From the NCBI RefSeq assembly GCF_040529065.1, contig NZ_CP132343.1, positions 806,001-870,000 on the forward strand: DNA of 64,000 nucleotides, in the 5' to 3' direction. Made by a program: the position numbers and the translations under genes. A model generated the notes under the pieces. It saw only the letters and a list, made by a program, of their open reading frames with translations. It had not been told where the DNA came from and did not search any database. Positions 20,036 to 29,455 of this stretch are shown piece after piece. The stretch is from Xanthomonas sacchari (GTDB lineage: Bacteria > Pseudomonadota > Gammaproteobacteria > Xanthomonadales > Xanthomonadaceae). Within the stretch, counting starts at the first letter, position 1, and each line of letters starts with the position of its first letter.

Positions 20036-20980
20036 TCAGCGCTTGAGCACGATGTGGCTGTAGCGCGGGTCGGTATAGCTTTCGCGGATCGCGTCTTCGA
20101 ACGGCGTCTGGCGCACGCCGAACACCGCTTCGGTATCGACGCCCTTGAAGTCGTCGCCGGCGCTCAGCGCCTTCAACTGGTCGGCGGTGAACGGCGGCTT
20201 GGAGCTGAAGAGCGAATACACGCGCAGCAGGAAGGCGAAGAAGCCGATCGGGATATGCACGATCACGGTGTGCAGTTTCTTGACCCGCTTGATCGTCTTG
20301 ATGATGTCGACGTAGTCCACCCGGGTGTCGCCGACGATGTCGTAGACATCGCCGTCGGGTTCGCGCTCGATGCACTTGGCGATGCAGCGGCAGAAGTCGC
20401 GCTCGTACAGCGGCTGGCGCATGAACCGGCCATCGCCCGGAATCGGGAACACCGGGGTCTTGGCCATGAAGCGCGACAGCCAGCCCAGGTGCTTGGGATC
20501 GAACCAGCCGAACATCAGGGTCGGGCGCAGCACGCAGTGGCGCAGGCCGCTGGCGACCACCATCTCTTCCTGCGCGCGCTTGGTGTTGGTGTAGTCGTCC
20601 TTGGCCACCGAGTTCACCACCGAGGAGCTGATGTGCACCAGGTACGGCACCTTCGCCGCGCGGCAGGCATCGAGCACGTGCGCGGTCGCGGTCAGGTTGT
20701 TGCGGGTGAACAGGTCGGTGGTCTTGCCGGTGATCTGTGCGTGCAACTGGGCCACGCACGCCGCGCCCTCGAATTCGCGCGCCCAGTCGCCAGGCTCGGC
20801 CAGATCCGCCTCGACCACGCGCACGGCCGGATGCAGTTCGCGCAGGATCTGCAGGTTATGCGCATGCTTGTCGATCGCCACCAGCTGGGTGTAGCCCTGC
20901 TGCTCCAGTTCGACGATCAGGTTCTGGCCGACCAGGCCCGCGGCGCCGGTGATGACGATCTTGGCGTGTTTGTCGGTCAT
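20036..20980 (-). CDS. NAD-dependent sugar epimerase/dehydratase
   Basis: A 314-residue extended SDR with the N-terminal NAD motif TGAAGLVGQN, a Ser-rich strand HISSSVVNSV and the catalytic pair in DYTNTK. The second half (FMRQPLYERDFCRCIAKCI) is typical of nucleoside-diphosphate-sugar epimerases. The substrate is unknown. It begins 1 bp before the stop of the upstream dprE2-like gene region ends and is clearly in the same operon. It might make a second modified sugar or act on the ribose/arabinose branch. Confidence 0.75.
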   Translation of the reverse strand: MTDKHAKIVITGAAGLVGQNLIVELEQQGYTQLVAIDKHAHNLQILRELHPAVRVVEADLAEPGDWAREFEGAACVAQLHAQITGKTTDLFTRNNLTATAHVLDACRAAKVPYLVHISSSVVNSVAKDDYTNTKRAQEEMVVASGLRHCVLRPTLMFGWFDPKHLGWLSRFMAKTPVFPIPGDGRFMRQPLYERDFCRCIAKCIEREPDGDVYDIVGDTRVDYVDIIKTIKRVKKLHTVIVHIPIGFFAFLLRVYSLFSSKPPFTADQLKALSAGDDFKGVDTEAVFGVRQTPFEDAIRESYTDPRYSHIVLKR

Positions 20981-20981
20981 G

Positions 20982-21710
20982 TCAGAGCTTGATCCTGCGG
21001 AAGACGAATTCGGGAATGGATTTGATGACGAACATGATCGCCCACCAGAAACCGGGCAGGTAGGCGACCGCGCGGCGGCCGTCCACCGCGCGCAGGATGC
21101 CCTTGGCGATCTGGTCGGGCTTGGCCCACAGCGCGCCCTTCTTGAAGGCGGCGGTCATTGGCGTATCGACGAAACCCGGCTTGATCGTGAGCACGTTGAT
21201 GCCCTCCGGGCGCAGGCGCTGGCCGAGGCCGCTCAGGTAGGCGCTGACCGCGGCCTTGGCGCTGCCGTACAGGTAATTGCTGGCGCGGCCGCGGTCGCCG
21301 GCCACCGACGAGATCACCGCCAGCGTCGCGCCCGTGCGCAGGCGCGGTACCAGTGCGGCGCACAGGGCGATGGTCGCGGTGCCGTTGGTGGCGAACTCGC
21401 GCATCGATAGGTCGACCGAGGCGTCGCACGCGGCCTGGTCGGGCAGCGTGCCGTGGGCGATCAGCACCACGTCCACGCCACCCAGCGCGGCCCAGGCGGC
21501 ATCGAAGGCCGCCGCATGGCCGGCGCTGTCGTTGACGTCGAGCACGCCGACGCTGGCCTTGCCGCCGCGCGCCGACAGGTCCGACGCGATCGCGTCCAGG
21601 CGCGCGGCCTGGCGGCCGAGCAGGTGGAGGGCCGCGCCGCGCGCGGCGTAGTGCCGGGCGGTGGCCTCGGCGATGGCCGAGGTGGCGCCGATGATGAGGA
21701 CGCGTTGCAT
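20982..21710 (-). CDS. dprE2: DprE2-like short-chain dehydrogenase (2'-keto-arabinose reductase)
   Basis: A 242-residue classical SDR. The cofactor turn is GATSAIAEATA, as in mycobacterial DprE2; the catalytic serine is about 135 and the Tyr-x3-Lys is Y148-G-S-A-K152. In mycobacteria DprE2 reduces decaprenylphosphoryl-2-keto-erythro-pentofuranose to decaprenylphosphoryl-arabinose. The start ATG at 21710 has GGAG just upstream and lies 2 bp after the DprE1 stop, so the pair is translationally coupled exactly as expected for partner enzymes. Other SDR roles are possible in isolation, but the neighbour makes this call strong. Confidence 0.82.
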   Translation of the reverse strand: MQRVLIIGATSAIAEATARHYAARGAALHLLGRQAARLDAIASDLSARGGKASVGVLDVNDSAGHAAAFDAAWAALGGVDVVLIAHGTLPDQAACDASVDLSMREFATNGTATIALCAALVPRLRTGATLAVISSVAGDRGRASNYLYGSAKAAVSAYLSGLGQRLRPEGINVLTIKPGFVDTPMTAAFKKGALWAKPDQIAKGILRAVDGRRAVAYLPGFWWAIMFVIKSIPEFVFRRIKL

Positions 21711-21712
21711 GT

Positions 21713-23020
21713 TCACTCCGTGACCCGGCGCCAGAAGCCGGAAGAAAAGCGGGGATCGAGATAGCGGCTGAAGTCCTGCCAGCGGGCATAGGCACGCTGG
21801 AACGAGGCGGCGGACATGCGCGCGTCCTTGGCAGGGTACAGAGCGCCGCCAGCTGCGTCGACAATCCGGTCCAGCCGCTCCAGCAGGCGCAGCACCTCGG
21901 CGCCATCGTTGGGGAAATCCAGCGCCAGCGTAGTGCCCGGTCGCGGGAAGGACAGCATGCCGCGTGCAGGCACGTCGCCGAATTCCTTCAGCACGGCCAG
22001 GAAGGAACCGCTGCCGCTGCGGGCAATTTCCGCCAGCAGCGCGTCCACGCCGTCGCGCGCGGTGGCCGGCGGCAGCACGCACTGGTATTGCAGGAAGCCG
22101 CGCGGGCCGTACATGCGATTCCAGTGGCGGATGCCGTCCAGCGGGTAGAAGAACGGCAGCAGGTGGCTCAGCCGGCGCTTGCTGCGCGCGGGCTGGCGCC
22201 AGTAGTACAGCGCGTTGAACGGCCGCAGCGACAGCTTGTTGACCAGGGAGACGGGCGGGGTCAGCGGCATCGCCAGGCCCTTGCCGGGCGAGGCCGGGCG
22301 TTCCTCGGGCAGACCGGCGCAGTGATCGGCGCGGGTGAAATGGCCGCGGCCGCGGGCGCGGCCGCTGGCCAGGCAGTCGATCCAGGCGACGCTGTACTCG
22401 TGGCTGTCGGCCGAGGCCGCGGACAACGCAAAGAACTCGTCAAGCGAGCCGAAGCGGATGTTCTCCGTTTCCAGCGCCGGACCCGGCACGCGGCGCAACT
22501 GGATCTCCACCCAGGTGATCAGCCCGGTCAGACCGAGCCCACCGACCGTGGCCGCGAACCAGCCGTCGGCATCGGCGTCCGGCGTGCACAGGCGGCGGCT
22601 GCCGTCGCTGCGCAGCAGTTCGAAGGCGCGCACGTGGTGGCCGAAGTTACCGGTGCGGTGATGGTTCTTGCCATGCACGTCGTTGGCGATGGCGCCGGCC
22701 ACGGTGACGTAGCGGGTGCCCGGCGTCACCGGCAGGAACCAGCCCTGCGGCAGGACCAGGTCGATGATCTCGGCGAGCGTGACCCCGGCCTCGCAGCGCA
22801 GCCGACCTGTCGCCGGGTCGAAGCCGATGAAGCGGTCCAGGCCGCGCGCACACAGCAGGGTGCCGTCGGGATTGAGGCAACTGTCGCCGTAGCTGCGGCC
22901 GTTTCCGCGCGGCAGCGCGTTGCCGGCGAAAGCCGGCAGGGCCGCCGCCCGGTCGGCGATCGGCAGCAGCGTCTGCGTCGCGTGCGGATAGCGTCCCCAG
23001 GACTGCCCGGCATCGGCCAT
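21713..23020 (-). CDS. dprE1: DprE1-like FAD oxidase (polyprenylphosphoryl-ribose 2'-oxidase)
   Basis: A 435-residue flavoprotein of the VAO/aldonolactone-oxidase group. FAD-domain motifs are RGNGRSYGDS (38-47), VTPGTRYVTVAGAIANDVHG and HGKNHH (116-121), which match mycobacterial DprE1 closely, including the conserved His. TVGGLGLTG follows. Near the C-terminus YPAKDAR places Lys398 at the catalytic lysine. The residue equivalent to the benzothiazinone-target Cys387 is Ala366 (GTTLALDFP). It should oxidise the 2'-OH of polyprenylphosphoryl-ribose; DprE2 then completes the epimerisation to arabinose. The start overlaps the UbiA gene stop (ATGA). Confidence 0.85.
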   Translation of the reverse strand: MADAGQSWGRYPHATQTLLPIADRAAALPAFAGNALPRGNGRSYGDSCLNPDGTLLCARGLDRFIGFDPATGRLRCEAGVTLAEIIDLVLPQGWFLPVTPGTRYVTVAGAIANDVHGKNHHRTGNFGHHVRAFELLRSDGSRRLCTPDADADGWFAATVGGLGLTGLITWVEIQLRRVPGPALETENIRFGSLDEFFALSAASADSHEYSVAWIDCLASGRARGRGHFTRADHCAGLPEERPASPGKGLAMPLTPPVSLVNKLSLRPFNALYYWRQPARSKRRLSHLLPFFYPLDGIRHWNRMYGPRGFLQYQCVLPPATARDGVDALLAEIARSGSGSFLAVLKEFGDVPARGMLSFPRPGTTLALDFPNDGAEVLRLLERLDRIVDAAGGALYPAKDARMSAASFQRAYARWQDFSRYLDPRFSSGFWRRVTE

Positions 23021-24468
23021 CAGATGGCGCTCAGCGCGAACAGTCCGCACAACACCACGACCACCTGGCTGACCCGGTCGGTGGCGGCGAACACGATGGG
23101 GTCGTCGTGCATCTCGCCGCGGTGCGCCACGATCCAGACCCGGCTGACCCAGTACAGCAGCACCGGGCAGATCAGCCACAGCAGCTTCGGGTGCCGGTAC
23201 AACTGCACGCTTTCCGGGCTGTTGATGTAAAGCGCCATCACCATGACCGCGATGTAGCCGGCCGCCGCGCCCATCGACTGCAGCAGCACCAGGTCTTCCA
23301 CCGAATAGGCGCGCCCACTGGCCTTGGTCTTGCCGCTGCCGAGCATCGCGTGCAGTTCGGTGTAGCGCTTGAGCAGCGCCAGCGAGAGGAAGATGAACAT
23401 CGAGAACGCCAGCAGCCAGAACGACAGTTCCAGGTCGATGGCCACGGCGCCGCCGATGATGCGTACGGTGTACAGTGCCGCCAGCAGCACCACGTCGATC
23501 ATCACGATGCGCTTGAGCCGCAGCGAGTACGCCAGCGTCATCACGTAATAGGCCAGCAGCACCAGGGTGAACTGCAGGTTGCAGGCCAGCGACAGCGCCA
23601 GTCCGGCCACGGTCAGCGCGGGTGCGGCGAACAGGCCCTGCAGCAGCGGCAGCCGGCCGGCGGCGAACGGCCGCTTGCGCTTGCGCGGATGCTGGCGGTC
23701 GGGCGTGAGGTCGAGCAGGTCGTTGAGCACGTAGACGCCAGAGGCGCACAGTCCGAACGCGACCATGGCGATGACCGATTGCAGCAACGACTCGCCCTCC
23801 AGGAAGCGATGCGCGGTCAGCAGCGGTACGAACACCAGCAGGTTCTTCAGCCACTGGTGCAGGCGCAGCGCCTTGAGCCAGGCGCGGGTACGCGGCTGTG
23901 CCGGCCAGTGCCCATGCACGGTGGTGCGCTGGGCGGCGGCCGCACGCAAGCCGTTGCCGTTGTTGACCACCCAGGCGCCGCCGGCCTTGTCCCACACGTG
24001 CAGGTCCACGCGGCCATTGCCGGCATAGTCGAAATTGCCTTCGCCGAACCGCTGCACCAGCACGTCGGCCTTGTTGCGGCCGGACAGGTTGCGCTGGCCG
24101 TCGCTGGCGATGACCTCTTCGAACAGGCCCAGGTGCGCGGCGATCGGCGCGACCAGCAACTGGTCGGAGGCGGTGCACAGCACGCGCGGGCGCTGCGGCG
24201 TGGTGCGCAGCAGCTCCAGCACGTGCTCGTTGTAGGGCAGGGTCTCGGCCGGGAGGATGACCCGGGCGGCCAGTTCGCGCTTCAGTGCGGCCTTGCCGCG
24301 CAGCAGCCACAGCGGCAGCAGGAACACGTACAGCGGGTTGCGCGCCAGAAGCGCCAGCAGGGACTCGTAGAGGATGTCCGAATTCAGCAGCGTGCCATCC
24401 AGATCCACGCAGAGCGCGCGCCCTGAAGCAGCCGGGCGATCGGCGGGAAGGCTGGGGGGGACGGACAT
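23020..24468 (-). CDS. HAD phosphatase-UbiA prenyltransferase fusion (polyprenylphosphoryl-5-phosphoribose synthase type)
   Basis: A 482-residue fusion. Residues about 18-185 are a HAD hydrolase with DLDGT at 22-26. Residues about 195-482 are a nine-helix UbiA prenyltransferase with the Asp-rich motif N249-D-x2-D and DRQHPRKRKRPF, then YSLRLKRIVMIDV. These are hallmarks of decaprenyl-phosphate:5-phosphoribose-1-diphosphate phosphoribosyltransferase (Rv3806c). The HAD half could remove the 5-phosphate to yield polyprenylphosphoryl-ribose, so one protein would do both steps before DprE1. The ATG at 24468 is chosen over an upstream in-frame TTG. Confidence 0.82.
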   Translation of the reverse strand: MSVPPSLPADRPAASGRALCVDLDGTLLNSDILYESLLALLARNPLYVFLLPLWLLRGKAALKRELAARVILPAETLPYNEHVLELLRTTPQRPRVLCTASDQLLVAPIAAHLGLFEEVIASDGQRNLSGRNKADVLVQRFGEGNFDYAGNGRVDLHVWDKAGGAWVVNNGNGLRAAAAQRTTVHGHWPAQPRTRAWLKALRLHQWLKNLLVFVPLLTAHRFLEGESLLQSVIAMVAFGLCASGVYVLNDLLDLTPDRQHPRKRKRPFAAGRLPLLQGLFAAPALTVAGLALSLACNLQFTLVLLAYYVMTLAYSLRLKRIVMIDVVLLAALYTVRIIGGAVAIDLELSFWLLAFSMFIFLSLALLKRYTELHAMLGSGKTKASGRAYSVEDLVLLQSMGAAAGYIAVMVMALYINSPESVQLYRHPKLLWLICPVLLYWVSRVWIVAHRGEMHDDPIVFAATDRVSQVVVVLCGLFALSAI

Positions 24469-24529
24469 TCTGCGGCCTGGCAATGCACAGTGGGGCCGCG
24501 ATTATACCCGTGACACGCCCTGGCCTCGC

Positions 24530-25507
24530 TCAGTCTGCTTGACGCCGTTGCAGGAACTCGGTCGCACCCATCGCCAGGGCGCCCACGGCGACCGCATACC
24601 AGAGCGTCACCAGCCGCGCGGCCACCGCGACCGCGATCGCATCGGCGGTGGCGACTCCCAGCCGGTCCAGCATCAGCACGATCGCCAGTTCGGTGGTGCC
24701 GACCCCGCCCGGGACGAAGGACAGCGCGCCGATCAGCATCGCCAGCGGGTAGATGCCGAACGCGACCAGCGGGTCCAGGTGCAGGCCCAGGCCGTGGCAC
24801 AAGCCGACGAAGACCGCCGAGGTCAGGCCCCAGGCGCCGGCGCCCGCGATCAGGCTGCGTACCATCTGGGTGGTGCCCAGGCAGGCACGCAGTTCCATGG
24901 CGGCGAACACGGCGAACTGCGCCGTGCCCCGCAGCCAGCGCCCGGGCAGACGCCGGCCCACGCCCTCCAGCCAGGCCAGCAGGGCCGGCCAGGCCGCAGC
25001 GCCGAACAACAGGGCGACAAAGCCCAACACCACCGCGGCGAGGGTGCCCAGGGTGGGGAAGACCGGCGCAGCCAACAGCGACAGCGCCAGGATCACCAGC
25101 AGGTCGGAGGCGCGCTCGAACACGAACACCGCCAACGTCCGCCCGGCCGGTACGCCCATGCGGGCGAAATAGCGGATACGCAGCAGTTCCCCGGCCTTGC
25201 CGGGCGTGGCGGTCAAGGCGAAACCGGCCAGGTACGCGGCCCAGCCCAGCCAGAACGGCACTGCATGGCCTTGCCGTTGCAGCAGCCAGCGCCAGCGCCA
25301 GAAGCGGAACAGGTAGCTGGCCGAGACCGGCAGCACCGCCACTGCCAGCAACGGCCAGATCGTGCCCAGCCGGGCGAACGTGCCGTTACCGCGGTCGATC
25401 CACCACAGGGCGGCCAGGTAACCGCCGCACAGCAGCACGACGAACAGCGCCAGATGATCCGCACGGTGGCGCGGCGCGGGCACGCCGTCGGCGCCGTGCG
25501 GCATCAT
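24530..25507 (-). CDS. Flippase-like integral membrane protein (LPG synthase TM/UPF0104 family)
   Basis: A 325-residue protein with about eight membrane helices and family marks: [11 protein letters not shown] in an early loop, [13 protein letters not shown] (the G-K-x-GE motif), [10 protein letters not shown] and [12 protein letters not shown] near the C-terminus. The family includes the membrane half of MprF and AglD-like proteins, sometimes tied to lipid or lipid-sugar flipping. It is the first gene of the leftward operon and is separated from the HAD-UbiA gene by about 60 bp. A role in moving the lipid-linked sugar is inference. Confidence 0.8.
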   Translation of the reverse strand: MMPHGADGVPAPRHRADHLALFVVLLCGGYLAALWWIDRGNGTFARLGTIWPLLAVAVLPVSASYLFRFWRWRWLLQRQGHAVPFWLGWAAYLAGFALTATPGKAGELLRIRYFARMGVPAGRTLAVFVFERASDLLVILALSLLAAPVFPTLGTLAAVVLGFVALLFGAAAWPALLAWLEGVGRRLPGRWLRGTAQFAVFAAMELRACLGTTQMVRSLIAGAGAWGLTSAVFVGLCHGLGLHLDPLVAFGIYPLAMLIGALSFVPGGVGTTELAIVLMLDRLGVATADAIAVAVAARLVTLWYAVAVGALAMGATEFLQRRQAD

Positions 25508-25526
25508 CCCTGGGTCTCCGCGCGAC

Positions 25527-26468
25527 TCAGCCCAGCGCCTTTTCCAGTTCCGGCAGCACCGTGAACAGGTCGCCGACCAGGCCGATGTCGGCGATCTCGA
25601 AGATCGGCGATTCCGGGTCCTTGTTGATCGCGACGATGGTGCCGGCGTCCTTGATGCCGGTCAGGTGCTGGATGGCGCCGGAGATGCCGACCGCCACGTA
25701 CAGCTCCGGTGCGATGATCTTGCCGGTCTGGCCGACCTGCAGTTCGTTGGGTACGTAGCCGGCGTCGACCGCCGCGCGCGAGGCGCCGACCGCGGCGCCC
25801 AGCTTGTCGGCGAGCTGGTAGACGATCTGGAAGTTCTCCGCCGAACCGACGCCGCGGCCGCCGGAGACTACGCGCTTGGCGCTCTGCAGGTCGGGGCGGT
25901 CGGACTTGCCCGCGGCCAGGCCGACGAAGCGGGTATGGCTCGGCAGCGTCGCGTCCACGCTGGCCGCTTCCACCGCCGCGTTTCCGCCTTGCGCTGCTTC
26001 CGGCCACGAGGCGCTGCGCACGGTGGCGACCACGATCTGGTCGGCCGGGGCCTGCACGCTGATGATGGCGTTGCCGGCGTAGATCGGGCGCTTGAACGCG
26101 TAGTCGCCGTCCACCGCCATCAGGTCGGAGATCTGGTTGACGCCGAGCAGGGCGGCCACCACCGGCATCAGGTCCTTGCCGAAAGTGGTGGAGGGACCGA
26201 AGACGTGGGTGTAGCCCTTGGCCAGCGCGGCGATCTGCGGGCCCAGCACCTGCGCGATGGCGTGTGCGTTGGCGGGGTTGGCAACGGTGAGGATGCGGGC
26301 GACGCCGGCGATCTGCGCGGCCTGGGCGGCCACCGCGGCCGGATCGGACGCCAGCACCACGATGTCGATGGCCTCGGCCGACAGCGCCTGCGCGGCGCTG
26401 ACGCACTTGGCGGTGGCGGCGTTGAGCTGCCCGTTGAGATGTTCGGCGACGATGAGGATCTTGGCCAT
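25527..26468 (-). CDS. etfA: Electron transfer flavoprotein alpha subunit, right border of the LPS locus
   Basis: A 313-residue FAD- and AMP-linked subunit. The C-terminal FAD domain shows [31 protein letters not shown] and the ETF-alpha signature region [20 protein letters not shown]. With EtfB it passes electrons from acyl-CoA and other dehydrogenases to ETF-quinone oxidoreductase, encoded at 37400-39043 here. In Xanthomonas etfA marks the right border of the LPS locus. Its start overlaps the etfB stop by one base. Confidence 0.96.
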   Translation of the reverse strand: MAKILIVAEHLNGQLNAATAKCVSAAQALSAEAIDIVVLASDPAAVAAQAAQIAGVARILTVANPANAHAIAQVLGPQIAALAKGYTHVFGPSTTFGKDLMPVVAALLGVNQISDLMAVDGDYAFKRPIYAGNAIISVQAPADQIVVATVRSASWPEAAQGGNAAVEAASVDATLPSHTRFVGLAAGKSDRPDLQSAKRVVSGGRGVGSAENFQIVYQLADKLGAAVGASRAAVDAGYVPNELQVGQTGKIIAPELYVAVGISGAIQHLTGIKDAGTIVAINKDPESPIFEIADIGLVGDLFTVLPELEKALG

Positions 26469-27214
26469 TACAGCAACCCCTTCTGCTTGAGTGCGGCCAC
26501 CAGTTCGGCGGCATCCTTGACCATCACGCCGCGGCTGCGCTTGGCCGGCGGGGCGTAGTGGGTGGTGGTGAGGCTGTCGTTGGCCTCCACGCCCAGGTCG
26601 GCGAAGGCCAGCGTCTGCAGCGGCTTGCTCTTGGCCTTCATGATGTCCGGCAGCTTGATGAAGCGCGGCTCGTTCAGGCGCAGGTCGGTGGTGACCACCG
26701 CCGGCAGGTCCACTTCCAGGGTCTCCAAGCCGGCGTCGACCTCACGGGTCACCGTGGCCTTGCCGTCGGCCACCACCAGCTTGCCGGCGAAGGTCGCCTG
26801 CGGACGGCCCCACAGCGTGGCCAGCATCTGCCCGGTCTGGTTGGCGTCGTCGTCGATCGCCTGCTTGCCCAGGATCACCAGGTCCGGCTGCTCCTGCTCG
26901 ACCAGCTTGAGCAGGGTGCGCGCGGCGGTCAGCGGCTGGATCGCCGCGTCGGCGACCACGTGGATGGCGCGGTTGGCGCCCATCGCCAGACCATTGCGCA
27001 GATGCGCGGCGGCATCGGCCGGGGCGATGGTGGCGACCACCACCTCGCTGGCGATGCCGGCGTCGCGCAGGCGCAGGGCCTCTTCCAGGGCGATTTCGTC
27101 GAACGGGTTGGCGGAGAGCTTGACGCCCTCGGTGACCACGCCGGAGCCGTCCGGCTTGACCTGGATGCGGACGTTGTAGTCCACCACGCGCTTGTAGGCG
27201 ACGAGGATTTTCAT
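26468..27214 (-). CDS. etfB: Electron transfer flavoprotein beta subunit
   Basis: A 248-residue partner of EtfA. The ETF-beta signature is visible in VDLPAVVTTDLRLNEPRF followed by IKLPDIMKAKSKPL, and the N-terminus MKILVAYKRVVDYNV is typical. It binds AMP and docks with dehydrogenases. It forms the first gene of an etfBA operon, divergent from rfbB with 236 bp between them. Confidence 0.96.
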   Translation of the reverse strand: MKILVAYKRVVDYNVRIQVKPDGSGVVTEGVKLSANPFDEIALEEALRLRDAGIASEVVVATIAPADAAAHLRNGLAMGANRAIHVVADAAIQPLTAARTLLKLVEQEQPDLVILGKQAIDDDANQTGQMLATLWGRPQATFAGKLVVADGKATVTREVDAGLETLEVDLPAVVTTDLRLNEPRFIKLPDIMKAKSKPLQTLAFADLGVEANDSLTTTHYAPPAKRSRGVMVKDAAELVAALKQKGLL

Positions 27215-27450
27215 CGTGTACGAGATCCTTCAGCAGTGCGGGAAGGCCCGGCCGCGGCGGCTGGCACGGGGCAGTCGGAGGATTCTAACCGGGCGCGGGG
27301 GACCATGCGAGGGCGTATGGTCAAGTCCGGTCGGCGGACTGAACGGCGCCCGTCGCGCAGGCGCATCGCACTGCCTCCTGGGCGTTATCCTTACTGGTTA
27401 CGCTCCAGCGATTCGGTCTGGCGCGCCTGCCAAGACACAGGAGAAAGGCA

Positions 27451-28506
27451 TTGGCGACGTGGCTCGTAACCGGCGGTGCCGGTTTCATCGGCGGCAATTT
27501 CGTGCTCGAGGCAGTGGCGCGCGGCGTACGCGTGATCAACCTGGACGCACTGACCTACGCCGGGAACCTGAACACGCTGGCGTCGCTGGAGGGCAACCCC
27601 GAACACGTCTTTGTGCACGGCGATATCGGCGACCGCGATCTGGTCAGCCGCCTGCTCGCCGAGCACCAGCCCGACGCCGTGGTCAATTTCGCCGCCGAGA
27701 GCCATGTGGACCGGTCGATCGACGGCCCCGGCGCCTTCATCCAGACCAATGTGGTCGGGACCCTCGGCTTGCTGGAGTCGGTGCGCGATCACTGGAAGGC
27801 GTTGCCGGACGGCCGCCGCGACGCGTTCCGCTTCCTGCACGTGTCCACCGACGAGGTCTACGGCACGCTCGGCGAGACCGGCAAGTTCAGCGAAGCCACC
27901 CCGTATGCGCCCAATTCGCCGTATTCGGCGTCCAAGGCCGCGTCCGACCACCTGGTGCGCGCGTTCCACCACACCTACGGCCTGCCGGTGCTGACCACCA
28001 ACTGCTCCAACAACTACGGCCCGTATCACTTCCCGGAAAAGCTCATTCCGCTGGTGATCGCCAAGGCGCTGGCCGGCGAGCCGCTGCCGGTGTACGGCGA
28101 TGGCAAGCAGGTGCGCGACTGGCTGTTCGTCGGCGACCACTGCGAGGCGATCCGCACCGTGCTGGCCAAGGGCAAGGTGGGCGAGACCTACAACGTCGGC
28201 GGCAACTCGGAGAAGCAGAACATCGAGGTGGTGCAGGCGATCTGCGCGCTGCTGGACGCGCGGCGTCCGCGCGAGGACGGCAAGCCGCGCGCCAGCCAGA
28301 TCACCTACGTCGCCGACCGGCCCGGCCACGACCGCCGCTATGCCATCGATGCGTCCAAGCTGAAGAACGAGCTGGGCTGGGAACCGCAATACACCTTCGA
28401 ACAGGGCATCGCGCTCACCGTGGACTGGTACCTGAGCCATCAGGACTGGGTGCAGGGCGTGCTCGATGGCAGCTATCGGCTGGAACGCATGGGCGCGTTG
28501 CAATGA
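27451..28506 (+). CDS. rfbB: dTDP-glucose 4,6-dehydratase
   Basis: A 351-residue extended SDR that converts dTDP-D-glucose to dTDP-4-keto-6-deoxyglucose, the second step of dTDP-L-rhamnose synthesis. Motifs: [30 protein letters not shown] (catalytic Asp/Glu) and YSASK. The start is a TTG; AGGAG at 27439-27443 lies 7 nt before it and no in-frame ATG fits. It is first gene of rfbBACD, which supplies L-rhamnose for surface polysaccharide. Confidence 0.96.
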   Translation: MATWLVTGGAGFIGGNFVLEAVARGVRVINLDALTYAGNLNTLASLEGNPEHVFVHGDIGDRDLVSRLLAEHQPDAVVNFAAESHVDRSIDGPGAFIQTNVVGTLGLLESVRDHWKALPDGRRDAFRFLHVSTDEVYGTLGETGKFSEATPYAPNSPYSASKAASDHLVRAFHHTYGLPVLTTNCSNNYGPYHFPEKLIPLVIAKALAGEPLPVYGDGKQVRDWLFVGDHCEAIRTVLAKGKVGETYNVGGNSEKQNIEVVQAICALLDARRPREDGKPRASQITYVADRPGHDRRYAIDASKLKNELGWEPQYTFEQGIALTVDWYLSHQDWVQGVLDGSYRLERMGALQ

Positions 28507-28567
28507 TGCTGTTGCCGTTCGATCCTCATGTCCGCTGCGCGAAGCAGCGTTTCGACAGAATCTGACC

Positions 28568-29455
28568 ATGACCCAACGCAAGGGCATCATCCTCGCCGGA
28601 GGGTCCGGCACCAGGCTGTATCCGATCACCCAGGCGGTCAGCAAACAATTGCTGCCCGTCTACGACAAGCCGATGATCTACTACCCGCTCAGCGTGCTGA
28701 TGCTCGCGGGCATTCGTCAGGTGCTGGTGATCAATACGCCCCACGAGCAGGTGCTGTTCCGCAGGCTGCTGGGAGACGGGGCGCAGTGGGGCATGGAGAT
28801 CCAGTACGCGGTGCAACCCAGCCCCGATGGATTGGCGCAGGCTTATCTGATCGGGCGTGATTTCGTCGACGAAAAGCCAAGCTGTCTGGTGTTGGGCGAC
28901 AACATCTTCCACGGCCATGGGTTGACCGAGACCTTGCGTCGCGCCGATGCCCGCACGCACGGCGCGACCGTGTTTGGCTACTGGGTGAACGATCCACAGC
29001 GTTATGGCGTGGCGGAGTTCGACCAGTCCGGCAAGGTGATCGATATCGAGGAAAAGCCCACGGTGCCGCGGTCCAACTATGCGGTGACGGGCCTGTATTT
29101 TTACGACGGCGATGCCAGCCGGCATGCCGCAGAGCTGAAGCCCTCCGCCCGAGGCGAACTGGAGATCACCGATCTCAATCGGCGCTATCTCCAGGAAGGA
29201 CAACTGCACTTGGAAGCGCTGGGACGTGGCTATGCGTGGCTGGATACCGGTACCCATCAATCGTTGCACGAAGCCTCCAACTTCATCGAGACCATCCAGG
29301 CACGCCAGGGGCTGCAAGTCTGCTGCCCAGAAGAAATCGCGTTCATGCAGGGCTGGATCGATGCCGAACAATTGCAACGTTTGGCGCTTCCAATGGTCAA
29401 GAATAGCTATGGCCTGTATCTGCAGGCCCTGGCGAAACGAGGAAAGCTTCTTTGA
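28568..29455 (+). CDS. rfbA: Glucose-1-phosphate thymidylyltransferase
   Basis: A 295-residue nucleotidyltransferase: glucose-1-phosphate plus dTTP gives dTDP-glucose. The nucleotide loop [11 protein letters not shown] and the metal-binding [10 protein letters not shown] are visible, as is [20 protein letters not shown]. The length is standard. Its stop overlaps the TTG start of rfbC by 4 bp, showing tight translational coupling. Confidence 0.97.
   Translation: MTQRKGIILAGGSGTRLYPITQAVSKQLLPVYDKPMIYYPLSVLMLAGIRQVLVINTPHEQVLFRRLLGDGAQWGMEIQYAVQPSPDGLAQAYLIGRDFVDEKPSCLVLGDNIFHGHGLTETLRRADARTHGATVFGYWVNDPQRYGVAEFDQSGKVIDIEEKPTVPRSNYAVTGLYFYDGDASRHAAELKPSARGELEITDLNRRYLQEGQLHLEALGRGYAWLDTGTHQSLHEASNFIETIQARQGLQVCCPEEIAFMQGWIDAEQLQRLALPMVKNSYGLYLQALAKRGKLL

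Noticed and set aside
21711-22082. Longer 366-codon start for the DprE2-like gene
   Set aside because: The extension reads out of frame over dprE1; the ATG at 21710 has GGAG upstream and gives the usual SDR length.
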